Below the pieces are notes generated by a model that ran no database searches, was not told the DNA's origin, and was given only the letters and a program-made list of their open reading frames with translations. A DNA stretch of 64,000 bases from Hyphomicrobiales bacterium (GTDB taxonomy: Bacteria > Pseudomonadota > Alphaproteobacteria > Rhizobiales > Beijerinckiaceae): positions 3,681,001-3,745,000 of the forward strand of contig CAKNFJ010000001.1 of the NCBI GenBank assembly GCA_930633495.1, given 5' to 3'. Positions 8,768 through 17,271 of this stretch are shown piece after piece. Both the position numbers and the translations under genes were made by a program. Within the stretch, counting starts at the first letter, position 1, and each line of letters begins with the position of its first letter.

Positions 8768-10396
8768 TCAGAGCGCCCGCGCCATCTCGCGCAGCCGGAA
8801 TTTCTGGATCTTGCCCGTCGAGGTCTTGGGCACCTCGGCGAAGACGATCGTGCGCGGACATTTGAACGAGGCGAGGTGCTGCTTGCACCAGGCGATGATC
8901 TCGTCCTCGGTCACGGCGTGGCCGGGCTTTAGCTCGATGAACGCGCAGGGCGTCTCGCCCCATTTGTCGTCGGGGCGCGCCACGACGGCCGCCGCCTGCA
9001 CGGCGGGATGCTTGTAGAGCGCATCCTCGACCTCGATCGAGGAAATGTTCTCGCCGCCCGAGATGATGATGTCCTTGGAGCGATCCTTGAGCTGGATGTA
9101 GCCGTCCGGGTAGCGCACTCCGAGATCGCCGGTGTGGAACCAGCCGCCGGCAAACGCCGCTTCGGTCGATTTCGGGTTCCTGAGATAGCCCTTCATCACG
9201 ACATTGCCGCGCATCATCACCTCGCCGAGCGTCTGCCCGTCGCGCGGCACCGGCTGCATCGTCTCGGGATCGAGCACGTCGAGGCCCTCCAGCGCCGGGT
9301 AGCGCACGCCCTGCCGCGCCTTCTTGGCGGCCTGATCCGCCGCGGAAAGGGCGTTCCAGTCGTCGTTCCAGTCGTTGACGACGGAGGGGCCGTAGCACTC
9401 GGTCAGCCCGTAGAGATGCGTCACCTCGAAGCCGGCCTGCTTCATGCCGGCGAGCACCGCCTCGGGCGGCGGCGCGGCGGCGGTGAAGAAGGAGACCGTC
9501 TGCGGGAAGTCGCGGCGCTCTTCCGCCGGGGCGTTGAGCAGCGTCGACATCACGATCGGCGCACCGCAGAGATGGGTGACGCCATGATCGGCGAGCGCGT
9601 CGTACATCGCCTTGGCCCGGACCTGACGCAGGCAGACATGAGTGCCGGCGACGATCGAGATCGTCCAGGGGAAGCACCAGCCGTTGCAGTGGAACATCGG
9701 CAGCGTCCAGAGATAGACCGGATGCCGGCCCATATTGCCGGTGATGACGTTGGAGGTGGCGAGCAGGTTCGCGCCGCGGTGGTGATAGACCACGCCCTTG
9801 GGATCGCCGGTGGTGCCGGAGGTGTAGTTCAGCGCGATGGCGTCCCACTCGTCGGCCGGCATCCGCCAGTCGAAATCCGGATCGCCGCCGGCAATGAAAT
9901 CCTCGTACCCGACGCTGCCCAGCCGCTCGCCGGGGCCGTCATAGACCGGATCGTCATAGTCGATGACCAGAGGCTTGGCCTTGCAGAGCGCGAGCGCCTC
10001 CTTGATCGTCTTCGAGAATTCCCGGTCGGTGATCAGCACCTTGGCGTCGCCATGGTCGAGCGAGAAGGCGATGATCGCGGCGTCGAGCCGGGTGTTCAGC
10101 GTGTTGAGGACGGCGCCGGCCATCGGCACCCCGTAATGGCATTCGAGCATGGCCGGCGTGTTGGGCAGCATCGCTGCGACGGTGTCGTTCTTGCCGATGC
10201 CGTGCTTCGCCAGAGCCGATGCAAGCCGGCGCGAGCGGGCATAAAACTCGGCATAGGAGCGGCGCAGCGGGCCGTGGATGATCGCCGTGCGGTTCGGGAA
10301 GACGGCGGCGGCGCGCTCGAGAAAGGGCAGCGGCGTCAGTGGCTGGAAATTCGCCGGGTTGCGGTCGAGATCGGTGTCGTAGGCCGAACGGGTCAT
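8768..10396 (-). CDS. Acyl-CoA synthetase (AMP-forming, fatty-acid/methylmercaptopropionate-type)
   Basis: This 542-aa ANL-superfamily enzyme activates a carboxylic acid as acyl-AMP and then acyl-CoA. It has the P-loop LNYTSGTTGDPKGVVYHH near residue 190, the A5 motif HLYGLTECYGPS, the hinge GDLGVRYPDGYIQLKDRSKD and the C-terminal lysine motif TSTGKIQKF. Length and motif spelling fit the medium/long-chain and DmdB-like branch, but the substrate cannot be read from sequence. The ATG at 10396 (MTRSAYDTDL) is chosen over upstream in-frame codons, which encode arginine/alanine-rich sequence. It is probably monocistronic. Confidence 0.9.
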   Translation of the reverse strand: MTRSAYDTDLDRNPANFQPLTPLPFLERAAAVFPNRTAIIHGPLRRSYAEFYARSRRLASALAKHGIGKNDTVAAMLPNTPAMLECHYGVPMAGAVLNTLNTRLDAAIIAFSLDHGDAKVLITDREFSKTIKEALALCKAKPLVIDYDDPVYDGPGERLGSVGYEDFIAGGDPDFDWRMPADEWDAIALNYTSGTTGDPKGVVYHHRGANLLATSNVITGNMGRHPVYLWTLPMFHCNGWCFPWTISIVAGTHVCLRQVRAKAMYDALADHGVTHLCGAPIVMSTLLNAPAEERRDFPQTVSFFTAAAPPPEAVLAGMKQAGFEVTHLYGLTECYGPSVVNDWNDDWNALSAADQAAKKARQGVRYPALEGLDVLDPETMQPVPRDGQTLGEVMMRGNVVMKGYLRNPKSTEAAFAGGWFHTGDLGVRYPDGYIQLKDRSKDIIISGGENISSIEVEDALYKHPAVQAAAVVARPDDKWGETPCAFIELKPGHAVTEDEIIAWCKQHLASFKCPRTIVFAEVPKTSTGKIQKFRLREMARAL

Positions 10397-10495
10397 TGGA
10401 AAACCTTCCACGCAAGCGTGCGCAGCTTTAGCGGCTGACGCGCCCTTGCGTAATCCATCCCTTTTTCCGATGCGGCGCAATCGCGCGGCGTCGGC

Positions 10496-11260
10496 TCAGC
10501 CGAGAAGGTGCAGGCCGCGCACCCCGTCGAAGACCAGCTTCAAACCGACGAGCAGCAAGAGCCAGTAGATGATGCCGTAGAAGCGCTCGGCCGGAATCCG
10601 CCGCACCAGCCAGACCCCGGCGAAGGTCGCGGCGACGGCGAAGGGCAACAGCGCGGCGGAGGCCAGGAGATTCTGCGTGGTGAACTGGCCGAGCGCGAGA
10701 TAGGGAATGACCTTCACCCAGTTCATCGCGGCGAAGAAGACCGCGCCCGTACCGACGAAGATGGCGGGCGGCAATTTCTGCGGCATGACATAGATCTGGA
10801 AGGGTGGCCCGCCGGCATGGGCGACCATGCTGGTGAAGCCACAGAAGAAGCCCCAGATGCTGCCTGCCCCCCAGCTCGCACGCGTTGCCATGGCAGGCTT
10901 CTTGCCGTCGCTCAGCATGCGGCGCAACGCGAAGCCGACGGAGATCAAGCCGACGGCGAGGACGACGGCGGCATCCGATACTTTCGCGGCCAGCAGATAG
11001 CCGATGAGGATGCCCAAAAGCGCTCCGGGCGCCAGAGTCGCGAGATTGCGGAGGTCGAAATCGCGCCGATAGGACCAGACCGACACCACGTCCTGCGCGA
11101 TCAGGAGAGGCAGCATGATCGCTGCGGCCGTCACAGGCGACACGACCAGCGCCATCAGCGGCAAGGATAGCAATCCGATGCCGGAAAAGCCGCCCTTCGC
11201 CAGCCCCGTCAGGACGACGGCCGGCACCATGGCGGCGAAGAAGACGAGATCGAAGGGCAT
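10496..11260 (-). CDS. TSUP-family permease (TauE/SafE-like)
   Basis: This 254-aa integral membrane protein has about eight hydrophobic segments and the two TSUP half-motifs: GLAKGGFSGIG near residue 20 and GFTSMVAHAGGPPFQIY near residue 145. The family exports or takes up small sulfur- or carboxylate-containing anions. Nothing nearby identifies the substrate. It diverges from prpE, with 169 bp between the starts. Confidence 0.9.
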   Translation of the reverse strand: MPFDLVFFAAMVPAVVLTGLAKGGFSGIGLLSLPLMALVVSPVTAAAIMLPLLIAQDVVSVWSYRRDFDLRNLATLAPGALLGILIGYLLAAKVSDAAVVLAVGLISVGFALRRMLSDGKKPAMATRASWGAGSIWGFFCGFTSMVAHAGGPPFQIYVMPQKLPPAIFVGTGAVFFAAMNWVKVIPYLALGQFTTQNLLASAALLPFAVAATFAGVWLVRRIPAERFYGIIYWLLLLVGLKLVFDGVRGLHLLG

Positions 11261-11429
11261 GAGGTGACGTTGTGCCGCAGAGCGAAGGGCAGGAAATGGG
11301 CGAAAGTCTTAAGATCGCGCGCTTGCGCTGACCGGGGGGAATGCGCAGGATTTTGCGCAAAATCAGCCCCGCCACCGCCGGCTCGCTGCGGGGCTTTAGG
11401 ATGAAACCCGGCGCAGAGGAACGCTTCCG

Positions 11430-13364
11430 ATGAATGGCTCCCATGCGGCGTCCGCCCATCCTGCCGATGGCTATCGCGCAACCTATGCCCGCTGGCAGGC
11501 CGATCCGGACGCCTACTGGCTCGAGATCGCCAAGGGCATCGACTGGATCAAGCCGCCGCAGCGCGCCTTCGACGCCGCGGCCGGGATCTATGGCCGCTGG
11601 TTTCCCGATGCGACCTGCAACACCTGCTTCAACGCGCTCGACCGGCATGTGAGGGATGGGCGTGGCGATCAGGTCGCGCTGATCTATGACAGCCCGGTCA
11701 CCGGCACGAAGGCGCGCTATACCTACGCGCAGATGCTGGACGAGGTCGCGACGCTGGCCGCCGTGCTGCAGGATCTCGGCGTGGTCAAGGGCGACCGCGT
11801 CCTCATCTACATGCCCATGGTGCCGGAGGCGGCCTTTGCGATGCTCGCCTGCGCGCGCATCGGCGCGGTGCATTCGGTCGTGTTCGGCGGCTTCGCCGCC
11901 AAGGAGCTGGCGACGCGCATCGACGACGCCGAGCCCAAGGTGATCTTGAGCGCGACCTGCGGCATCGAGCCGACGCGCGTGGTCGAATACAAGCCCCTGC
12001 TCGACGGCGCGATCGAGATGGCACGGCACAAGCCGCAGAGCTGCGTGGTGCTGCAGCGGCCGCAGGCGGACGCCTCGATGCATGCTGTCCGGGATAAGAA
12101 CTGGCGCACGCTGGTCGCCGCCGCCAAGGCGGCTGGGCGTAAGGCCGAGTGCATCGAGGTGGCGGCGACCGACCCGCTCTATGTGCTCTACACCTCGGGT
12201 ACGACCGGGCGGCCGAAGGGCGTTGTCCGCGACAATGGCGGCCATCTGGTCGTGCTCAAGGCGACGATGGACCAGCTCTTCGATGTCGGGCCGGGCGAGG
12301 TGATGTTCTGCGCTTCCGACGTCGGCTGGGTCGTCGGCCACGGCTATATTGTCTATGCGCCGCTGATCCAGGGCGCGACCAGCGTGCTCTACGAGGGCAA
12401 GCCGGTCGGGACGCCCGATCCCGGCGCCTTCTGGCGGGTGATCGCCGAGCACGGCGTCAAGGTGCTGTTTACGGCCCCGACCGCCTTCCGCGCCATCCGC
12501 AAGGAGGACCCGGAGGGCAGGCATCTCGCCGGGCACGACCTCTCACGCTTCAGGGCGCTGTTCCTCGCCGGCGAGCGGGCCGATCCCGAGACGCTGAAAT
12601 GGGCCGAGGCGATGCTCAAAGTGCCGGTGATCGACCATTGGTGGCAGACGGAGAGCGGCTCGCCGATCGTCGGCAATCCGATGGGGCTCGGCCTGCTGCC
12701 GGTCAAGCACGGCTCGCCGACGGTGCCGCTGCCGGGCTGGGACGTGCAGTGCCTCGACGAGGGTGGACGGCAGGTCTCTGCCGGCACGATGGGGGCGATC
12801 GTGCTGAAGCTGCCGCTGCCGCCCGGTGCCCTGCCGACGCTCTGGAACGACGATGCACGCTTCCGGGAGGCGTATCTCGCGACCTATCCGGGCTATTACA
12901 ACACCTCGGATGCCGGCTTCATCGACGAGGACGGCTATGTCTTCATCATGGGCCGCACCGACGACATCATCAACGTTGCCGGCCACCGGCTCTCGACCGG
13001 CGGGATGGAGGAGGTTCTGGCGGCGCATCCGGCCGTGGCGGAATGCGCGGTCGTCGGCATCCGCGACGCGCTGAAGGGCGAACAGCCCTGCGGCTTCGTG
13101 GTGCTGAAGGCTGGGGCGAGCCAGACGCCGGCGGAGGTGGAGAAGGAGCTGGTCGCGCTGGTGCGCGAGCGGATCGGCCCCGTGGCGGCGTTCAAGCTCG
13201 CCGTGACGGTGAACCGGCTGCCGAAGACTCGCTCCGGCAAGATCCTGCGGGCGACGATGAAGAAGATCGCCGACGGCGACGACTATGCGGTGCCGGCGAC
13301 GATCGAGGATATCGGCGTGCTCGACGAGATCGGCTCGGCCTTGAAGGGCAGGGGGATCGGGTAG
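11430..13364 (+). CDS. prpE: Propionyl-CoA synthetase
   Basis: This 644-aa acyl-CoA synthetase has the acetyl/propionyl-type N-terminal domain (WLEIAKGIDWIKPPQRAFD), the P-loop LYTSGTTGRPKGVVRD, the WWQTESGSPI substrate/AMP motif, and the C-terminal TRSGKILRATMKKIA, whose lysine is the usual acetylation and catalytic site. The length and the GIEPTRVVEYKPLLDGAIE segment favour PrpE over acetyl-CoA synthetase. It activates propionate for entry into propionyl-CoA metabolism. It is alone in its transcription unit and faces trcR at its 3' end. Confidence 0.93.
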   Translation: MNGSHAASAHPADGYRATYARWQADPDAYWLEIAKGIDWIKPPQRAFDAAAGIYGRWFPDATCNTCFNALDRHVRDGRGDQVALIYDSPVTGTKARYTYAQMLDEVATLAAVLQDLGVVKGDRVLIYMPMVPEAAFAMLACARIGAVHSVVFGGFAAKELATRIDDAEPKVILSATCGIEPTRVVEYKPLLDGAIEMARHKPQSCVVLQRPQADASMHAVRDKNWRTLVAAAKAAGRKAECIEVAATDPLYVLYTSGTTGRPKGVVRDNGGHLVVLKATMDQLFDVGPGEVMFCASDVGWVVGHGYIVYAPLIQGATSVLYEGKPVGTPDPGAFWRVIAEHGVKVLFTAPTAFRAIRKEDPEGRHLAGHDLSRFRALFLAGERADPETLKWAEAMLKVPVIDHWWQTESGSPIVGNPMGLGLLPVKHGSPTVPLPGWDVQCLDEGGRQVSAGTMGAIVLKLPLPPGALPTLWNDDARFREAYLATYPGYYNTSDAGFIDEDGYVFIMGRTDDIINVAGHRLSTGGMEEVLAAHPAVAECAVVGIRDALKGEQPCGFVVLKAGASQTPAEVEKELVALVRERIGPVAAFKLAVTVNRLPKTRSGKILRATMKKIADGDDYAVPATIEDIGVLDEIGSALKGRGIG

Positions 13365-13377
13365 CTTCCGATCTTGC

Positions 13378-13471
13378 CGTCATTCTCGGGCGAAGCGAAG
13401 CTTCGACCCGAGAATCTCAAGACAAGAGAGCACTGGTTTCCGAGATGCTCGGGGCAAGCCCGAGCATGACG
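13378..13471. repeat. REP-like double palindrome, copy 1 (prpE/trcR)
   Basis: This 94-bp element reads CGTCATTCTCGGGCG...CCCGAGAAT, a spacer, then ATGCTCGGG...CCCGAGCATGACG. It closely resembles the elements at 19059-19155 and 34861-34958. It occupies the gap between the convergent prpE and trcR genes, starting 14 bp after the prpE stop. Confidence 0.9.
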
Positions 13472-13484
13472 CAGTTATTGGGCC

Positions 13485-14216
13485 TCAGCCCTCGTCGTCT
13501 TCGTCCTCGGCCGGGCGCTTGAGCTGCTTCAGCTTGGCGAAGACGGAATCGACGTCGATCGCGGCCTCTTCCTCGCGCTTCGGCCGGCTCATGTCGGCGA
13601 AGGGCTGGCTTTCGCTGCGGACGGGCTCCGGCGCGGTGGCTTCCTCCACCGAAAGCAGGGTCGAGCCGGCCTCGGCCAGCGCGGCCGGGCGGTCCTTGGC
13701 GGCGCGGCCGACCTCGAAGTCCAGGTCGATCTGCGAGCACAGGCCCAGGCTGACCGGGTCGATCGGGCTGAGTTGCTGGGCATTCCAGTGCGTCCGGTCG
13801 CGAATCTGCGCGATCGTCGACTTGGTCGTGCCGATCAGGCGGATGATCTGCGCGTCCTTGAGCTCGGGGTGGTTGCGCAGCAGCCAGAGGATGGCGTTCG
13901 GCCGGTCCTGGCGCTTCGAAACCGGGGTATAGCGCGGCCCCTTGGTGCGCTTGATCTCCGGCACCTTCACCTTGCGCTCGGCGAGACGAAGGTGGTGGTT
14001 GGGGTTCTTGGCGGCGCGCTCCAGCTCCTCGCGGGTGAGCTGGCCCGAGGTGATCGGATCGAGGCCCTTGATGCCGGCCGCGACCTCGCCATCGGCGATG
14101 CCGCGTACCTCGAGCGGGTGCAGTTTGCAGAACTCCGCGATCTGCTCGAAGGTCAGCGAAGTGTTCTCGACCAGCCAGACCGCGGTGGCCTTGGGCATCA
14201 GCGGTGTTTGTGACAC
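13485..14216 (-). CDS. trcR: Cell-cycle transcriptional regulator TrcR (DUF1013)
   Basis: This 243-aa protein belongs to the DUF1013 family, conserved in Alphaproteobacteria and named TrcR. The N-terminus has the invariant PKATAVWLVENTSLTFEQIA, then LHPLEVRGIADGE. A central helix-turn-helix region (RPNAILWLLRNHPELKDAQI, TTKSTIAQIRDRTHWN) lies at about residues 95-140. The C-terminal third is acidic and low-complexity. GTG at 14216 is chosen because AGGAGA lies eight bases upstream and family members start a few residues before LMPKATAVWLV; ATG 14198 is the alternative. The cell-cycle gene rcdA and a CtrA-type promoter lie about 1.5-2 kb away. Confidence 0.88.
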   Translation of the reverse strand: MSQTPLMPKATAVWLVENTSLTFEQIAEFCKLHPLEVRGIADGEVAAGIKGLDPITSGQLTREELERAAKNPNHHLRLAERKVKVPEIKRTKGPRYTPVSKRQDRPNAILWLLRNHPELKDAQIIRLIGTTKSTIAQIRDRTHWNAQQLSPIDPVSLGLCSQIDLDFEVGRAAKDRPAALAEAGSTLLSVEEATAPEPVRSESQPFADMSRPKREEEAAIDVDSVFAKLKQLKRPAEDEDDEG

Positions 14217-14391
14217 GGGGCGTCTCCTGAAAGGCCTTCGCGCCCGATCGGGCTCGTCAAGGCTGGGTCGCGGACAAAAGCTCTCATGCGCCGACCGGCC
14301 TCCCCGGCCGGCCATCCAAATCATCGACGATGAGCAGGATGGCGCGCCTTATAGGCGAGGGCGAGGCGAGTGTCCATGGAAAGCGTGGGCT

Positions 14392-15390
14392 TCAGACCGT
14401 CAGCACGATCTTCCCGATATGGGCGCTCGACTCCATCAGGCGATGGGCGTCCGCCGCCCGGGCCAGCGGGAAGGTCGCATGGATCTGTGGCTTGCAGCGG
14501 CCGGCCTCCAGCAAGGGCCAGACCTTCTCGTGCAGCTCCGCCGCGATGGCGGCCTTCTCCGGTACGGTGCGCGGGCGCAGTGTCGAGCCGGTATGGGTCA
14601 ACCGCTTCAGCATCAGGCGGCTGAAATTGGCCGTCGTCTTCGGGCCGTTCAGGAAGGCGATCTGCACGATCCGGCCCTGGTCGGCCGCTGCCTCATAGTT
14701 CCGGTCGATGTAGTCGCCGCCGACCATGTCGAGGATGAGGTCGACGCCGCGCCCCGCGGTCGCGGCTTTCGCGGCGGCGACGAAATCCTCCGTGCGGTAG
14801 TTGATGGCGTGGTCGGCGCCGAGTTCGCGGCAGGCCTGGCACTTTTCGTCGGCGCCGGCGGTTGCCAGCACTGTCGCTCCGAAGGCCTTGGCGAGCTGGA
14901 TCGCCGTCGTGCCGATGCCGGAGGAGCCGCCATGGACGAGGAAGCTCTCGCCCGCCTGCAGCCGCCCGCGCTGGAAGACATTGGTCCAGACGGTGAAATA
15001 GGTCTCGGGGACCGCGCCGGCCTCGATGGGAGAGAAGCCCTTGGGGACGGGCAGGGCGTTGCTCTCATGGACGACCGCATATTCGGCGTAGCCGCCGCCG
15101 GCGACGAGCGCGGAGACATCCTGTCCGACGGCGAAACGCTCCGCTCCCTGGCCGCGGGCGACGACCGTGCCGGCGAATTCGAGGCCGGGAATGTCGGAGG
15201 AGCCGGGCGGCGGGTTGTAGCCACCCTGGCGCTGCAGGACATCGGGGCGGTTCACGCCGGCTGCAGCGATCGCGACGAGGATCTGGCCGGGGCCGGGTTT
15301 CGGAACCGGGCGGGTTTCCGGCTGCAGCGCGTCGGGACCGCCGGGGGCGGCGATGCCGATCGCGGTCATCGTCTCGGGAATGAGCGCCAT
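14392..15390 (-). CDS. NAD(P)H-quinone oxidoreductase (zeta-crystallin/PIG3 type)
   Basis: This 332-aa zinc-independent medium-chain dehydrogenase has GVNRPDVLQRQGGYNPPPG in the substrate domain and the NADPH loop VHGGSSGIGTTAIQLAK at about residue 145. It also has LILDMVGGDYIDRN and the family C-terminus HIGKIVLTV. It probably reduces quinones or reactive enones in the cytoplasm. The start is ATG 15390 (MALIPETMTAIGI), matching family length; the upstream extension is arginine-rich. It diverges from the DUF1192 gene, with 92 bp between the starts. Confidence 0.92.
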   Translation of the reverse strand: MALIPETMTAIGIAAPGGPDALQPETRPVPKPGPGQILVAIAAAGVNRPDVLQRQGGYNPPPGSSDIPGLEFAGTVVARGQGAERFAVGQDVSALVAGGGYAEYAVVHESNALPVPKGFSPIEAGAVPETYFTVWTNVFQRGRLQAGESFLVHGGSSGIGTTAIQLAKAFGATVLATAGADEKCQACRELGADHAINYRTEDFVAAAKAATAGRGVDLILDMVGGDYIDRNYEAAADQGRIVQIAFLNGPKTTANFSRLMLKRLTHTGSTLRPRTVPEKAAIAAELHEKVWPLLEAGRCKPQIHATFPLARAADAHRLMESSAHIGKIVLTV

Positions 15391-15482
15391 GCCTGTCGTC
15401 CTCATCATGGTGCGGTGCAGCGTGACTGCGGCCGCAACTGGGCTAGCTTGCCGCGCGCAGTTTGAGCAGATGCGAGGCCGCC

Positions 15483-15683
15483 ATGTCGATATTCCCGGAG
15501 GATGATCGCCCCAAGCCGAAAAGCCTGCACGAGATCGGGCAGGATCTCTCGATGCTCTCGCTCGCCGAAATCGACGAGCGCATCGCGATGCTGAAAGCCG
15601 AGATCGAGCGCCTGGCCGAGGCGCGCGCACGCAAGGACGCGTCCCGCTCGGCGGCGGATGCGTTCTTTCGGAAACTCGCCTGA
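15483..15683 (+). CDS. DUF1192 small protein
   Basis: This 66-aa protein has a PEDDRPKPKSLHEIGQDLSM N-terminus and LSLAEIDERIAMLKAEIERL, the DUF1192 signature, followed by a charged helix. The family is restricted to Alphaproteobacteria and often lies near rcdA; its function is unknown. The ribosome site is weak (GAGGCCGCC). The candidate CtrA-controlled small RNA follows 26 bp after the stop. Confidence 0.88.
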   Translation: MSIFPEDDRPKPKSLHEIGQDLSMLSLAEIDERIAMLKAEIERLAEARARKDASRSAADAFFRKLA

Positions 15684-15709
15684 AAAAAGGGTCAAAGGGA
15701 GACACCCCG

Positions 15710-15743
15710 TTAAGGGGGCGTTAATGATTCCAAAGTATGAATC
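15710..15743 (+). promoter_or_regulatory. CtrA-type promoter with two GANTC methylation sites
   Basis: A perfect CtrA box TTAA-N7-TTAA occupies 15710-15724. GATTC at 15726-15730 and GAATC at 15739-15743 are CcrM-type methylation sites, and the second overlaps a -10-like TATGAA (15736-15741). A start near 15748 would put the CtrA box centre at about -31, where CtrA activates by overlapping the -35 region. The proteins cannot be confirmed to bind from sequence alone. Confidence 0.65.
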
Positions 15744-15747
15744 TCAT

Positions 15748-15841
15748 CATCCAGTTTGTCTGGATGTCGAGTGGCTCCTGCCTACTCTGTTTGACGCCTC
15801 CCTGTTGACCTTCGAGCCGCCCTCAGGCGGCTCTTTTTTTG
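15748..15841 (+). ncRNA. Candidate cell-cycle small RNA upstream of rcdA
   Basis: The predicted RNA of about 90-95 nt begins with a perfect hairpin (CATCCAG, loop TTTGT, CTGGATG; 15748-15766). It continues through a pyrimidine-rich, weakly structured stretch containing GGCTCCTGCC and CGCCTCCCTG (15771-15804), which could pair with Shine-Dalgarno sequences. It ends in a strong intrinsic terminator. The promoter elements upstream are in register with the hairpin. No convincing protein is encoded: the open frame from 15724 crosses the terminator and has no family features. Rhizobial cell-cycle sRNAs such as EcpR1 and GspR are precedents, but homology cannot be judged here. A leader of rcdA is an alternative, though the terminator argues against it. 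Confidence 0.6.
15814..15841 (+). terminator. Intrinsic terminator of the candidate sRNA
   Basis: Perfect 8-bp stem GAGCCGCC/GGCGGCTC with a CTCA loop is followed by a run of eight T. This is one of the strongest terminators in the window, and it sits 130 bp after DUF1192 and 210 bp before rcdA. Confidence 0.9.
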
Positions 15842-15935
15842 TTCGGTGCCTGCTGCCTTCCCCCGGAGACGGCCGATTCCCGGCCCCTGTGGGGCCGCCG
15901 GCCGTGTTCCCTAACAGCCTCTAGCCGCGTTAAGG

Positions 15936-15950
15936 TTAACGCCAGCTTAC
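15936..15950 (+). promoter_or_regulatory. Possible CtrA site upstream of rcdA
   Basis: TTAA-N7-TTAC matches the CtrA box with one mismatch in the second half-site. A further TTAA lies directly before it at 15930-15933. The site is about 100 bp upstream of the rcdA start. CtrA control of rcdA is known in Caulobacter; here it is inferred only from the motif and position. Confidence 0.4.
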
Positions 15951-16051
15951 CGGCGTCCGAAAGCCTCATCGGCGCTATCCTTGCGACATCGGAGGCATGA
16001 ACCGTGACGCGTGCCAAAGGCGCACGGGCTTGTGCCGATGGGAGACACCGC

Positions 16052-16582
16052 ATGAACGATGCCCAGCAGCTTGCCATGCAAACGGAGGCGGGCGCGATTT
16101 CCTTCGCGCGCGGTTTCGTGCGCTCGGAAGCCTTCATGCTGCTGTTTCGCGAAGGCATGGGGCTGGTTGAGCAGACGGCCTCCTATCTCGATGGCGACGG
16201 GCGCAAGGAAGCGGCGGCGCTGCCGCGCGAGATCGCGCTGACCTACGCCACCGAGAGCATGCGCCTGACGACCCGGCTGATGCAGATCGCCTCCTGGCTG
16301 CTGGTGCAGCGCGCGGTCGCCGAGGGCGAGCTGACGGCCGAGCAGGCGCGCACCGAGCACAACAAGGTCAAGATCGGCGACCCGATGGTCGCGCCGGCCG
16401 AGCACATAGCCCTGCAGTTGCCGGAACGCCTGCGCCATCTGATGGCGCATTCGCAGCGGTTGCAGACGCGCGTGCGGCATCTCGAGAGCCATATGTCCGG
16501 AGCCGAGCCGGCCGGCGAGGCGGGAAATCCGGTCCAGAATCAGCTGGCCAGCCTGCAGGCGCGGCTCGGCGTCGGGCGCTGA
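16052..16582 (+). CDS. rcdA: RcdA-family protease adaptor (DUF1465)
   Basis: RcdA is an adaptor that helps ClpXP degrade the cell-cycle regulator CtrA in Caulobacter. This 176-aa homologue is nearly all helical, with the family segments FARGFVRSEAFMLLFREGMGL (in part) at residues ~14-35, YATESMRLTTRLMQIASWLL and LPERLRHLMAHSQRLQTRV. The start ATG at 16052 has GGGAGA nine bases upstream and replaces a longer GTG frame from 16004. It is preceded by a CtrA-type box and by the candidate sRNA. Confidence 0.85.
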   Translation: MNDAQQLAMQTEAGAISFARGFVRSEAFMLLFREGMGLVEQTASYLDGDGRKEAAALPREIALTYATESMRLTTRLMQIASWLLVQRAVAEGELTAEQARTEHNKVKIGDPMVAPAEHIALQLPERLRHLMAHSQRLQTRVRHLESHMSGAEPAGEAGNPVQNQLASLQARLGVGR

Positions 16583-16601
16583 TGTTTCCGCCGGACCGCA
16601 T

Positions 16602-16646
16602 CGTCACCCCGGAGCCGCGCTGCTGCGCGGCTTGTCCGGGATGACG
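16602..16646. repeat. Single REP-like palindrome (rcdA/rpmE)
   Basis: The 45-bp palindrome runs from CGTCACCCCGG to CCGGGATGACG with an inner GCCGCGC/GCGCGGC stem. It lies between the convergent rcdA and rpmE genes and shares its ends with the larger elements at 62208-62300. Confidence 0.75.
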
Positions 16647-16688
16647 GCAGAGGTTGCGCCCGAGGGACCGGCCATCTGGTCCGAACAA

Positions 16689-16720
16689 CAAAAAACCCGG
16701 CCGCGAGGCCGGGTTTTCTT
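16689..16720. terminator. Bidirectional terminator between rcdA and rpmE
   Basis: An 11-bp perfect stem (AAAACCCGGCC, 16692-16702; GGCCGGGTTTT, 16707-16717) has A-runs on the left and TTTTCTTG on the right. It can therefore act for both convergent genes. Confidence 0.9.
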
Positions 16721-16756
16721 GTCTTGGATCAACGACGGCGCCGCAGCGCCGCAGCA

Positions 16757-16993
16757 TCACTTCTTGCCGATCGTGCCCAGGCCCGCGAAGCGCGTGTTGA
16801 AGCGCGAGACGCGGCCGCCGCGGTCCAGCATATGCTGGGTGCCGCCGGTCCAGGCCGGGTGGGTCTTCGGGTCGATGTCAAGGTTCAGGGTGTCCCCGTC
16901 CTTGCCGTAGGTCGAGCGGGTGAAATATTCGGTGCCATCGGTCATGACGACCTTGATGGTGTGGTAGTCAGGGTGGATGCCGGTCTTGGCCAT
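16757..16993 (-). CDS. rpmE: 50S ribosomal protein L31
   Basis: This 78-aa large-subunit protein starts [20 protein letters not shown] and has the conserved [12 protein letters not shown] and [13 protein letters not shown]. It is the cysteine-free form usual in Alphaproteobacteria, so it does not use the zinc site of C+ L31. It is a single gene with a clear terminator, divergent from the ABC exporter gene. Confidence 0.96.
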   Translation of the reverse strand: MAKTGIHPDYHTIKVVMTDGTEYFTRSTYGKDGDTLNLDIDPKTHPAWTGGTQHMLDRGGRVSRFNTRFAGLGTIGKK

Positions 16994-17271
16994 GACGAAA
17001 TCCTCGGAACCTTACAAAACGGGCGTGTCGACAAGCAGGCGAGCCTGCCCGGCCCGTCGAAAGAATTCGGATGAGCCTGTCGTGAAGTCGGGTGCACATA
17101 TCGCAGCCCGGCCGTCAGTGCAAGCTTAGAGGCTCTTGACCGGCTGCGGAGAGGCCCCTGCGGCGTTGCGTCGTTTGCCAAGCCGGGCGCTATGGGCTTC
17201 ACCGGGGCGAGATTGTTATTGGTCGAAGGAGCGTGCGCGTTGCGCGCGCGAGACGTGAGGAGATCCGGCGC

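Noticed and set aside
8580..10438. Long frames over the acyl-CoA synthetase gene on both strands
   Set aside because: They overlap a gene with all ANL motifs and show arginine/alanine-rich filler only.
10428..12536. 702-codon minus-strand frame across the TSUP gene and prpE
   Set aside because: It crosses two real genes and a promoter region and has no family features.
15724..15924. 66-codon frame starting inside the candidate sRNA promoter
   Set aside because: It begins in the CtrA box, runs through a strong terminator, has no ribosome site and no protein-like pattern.
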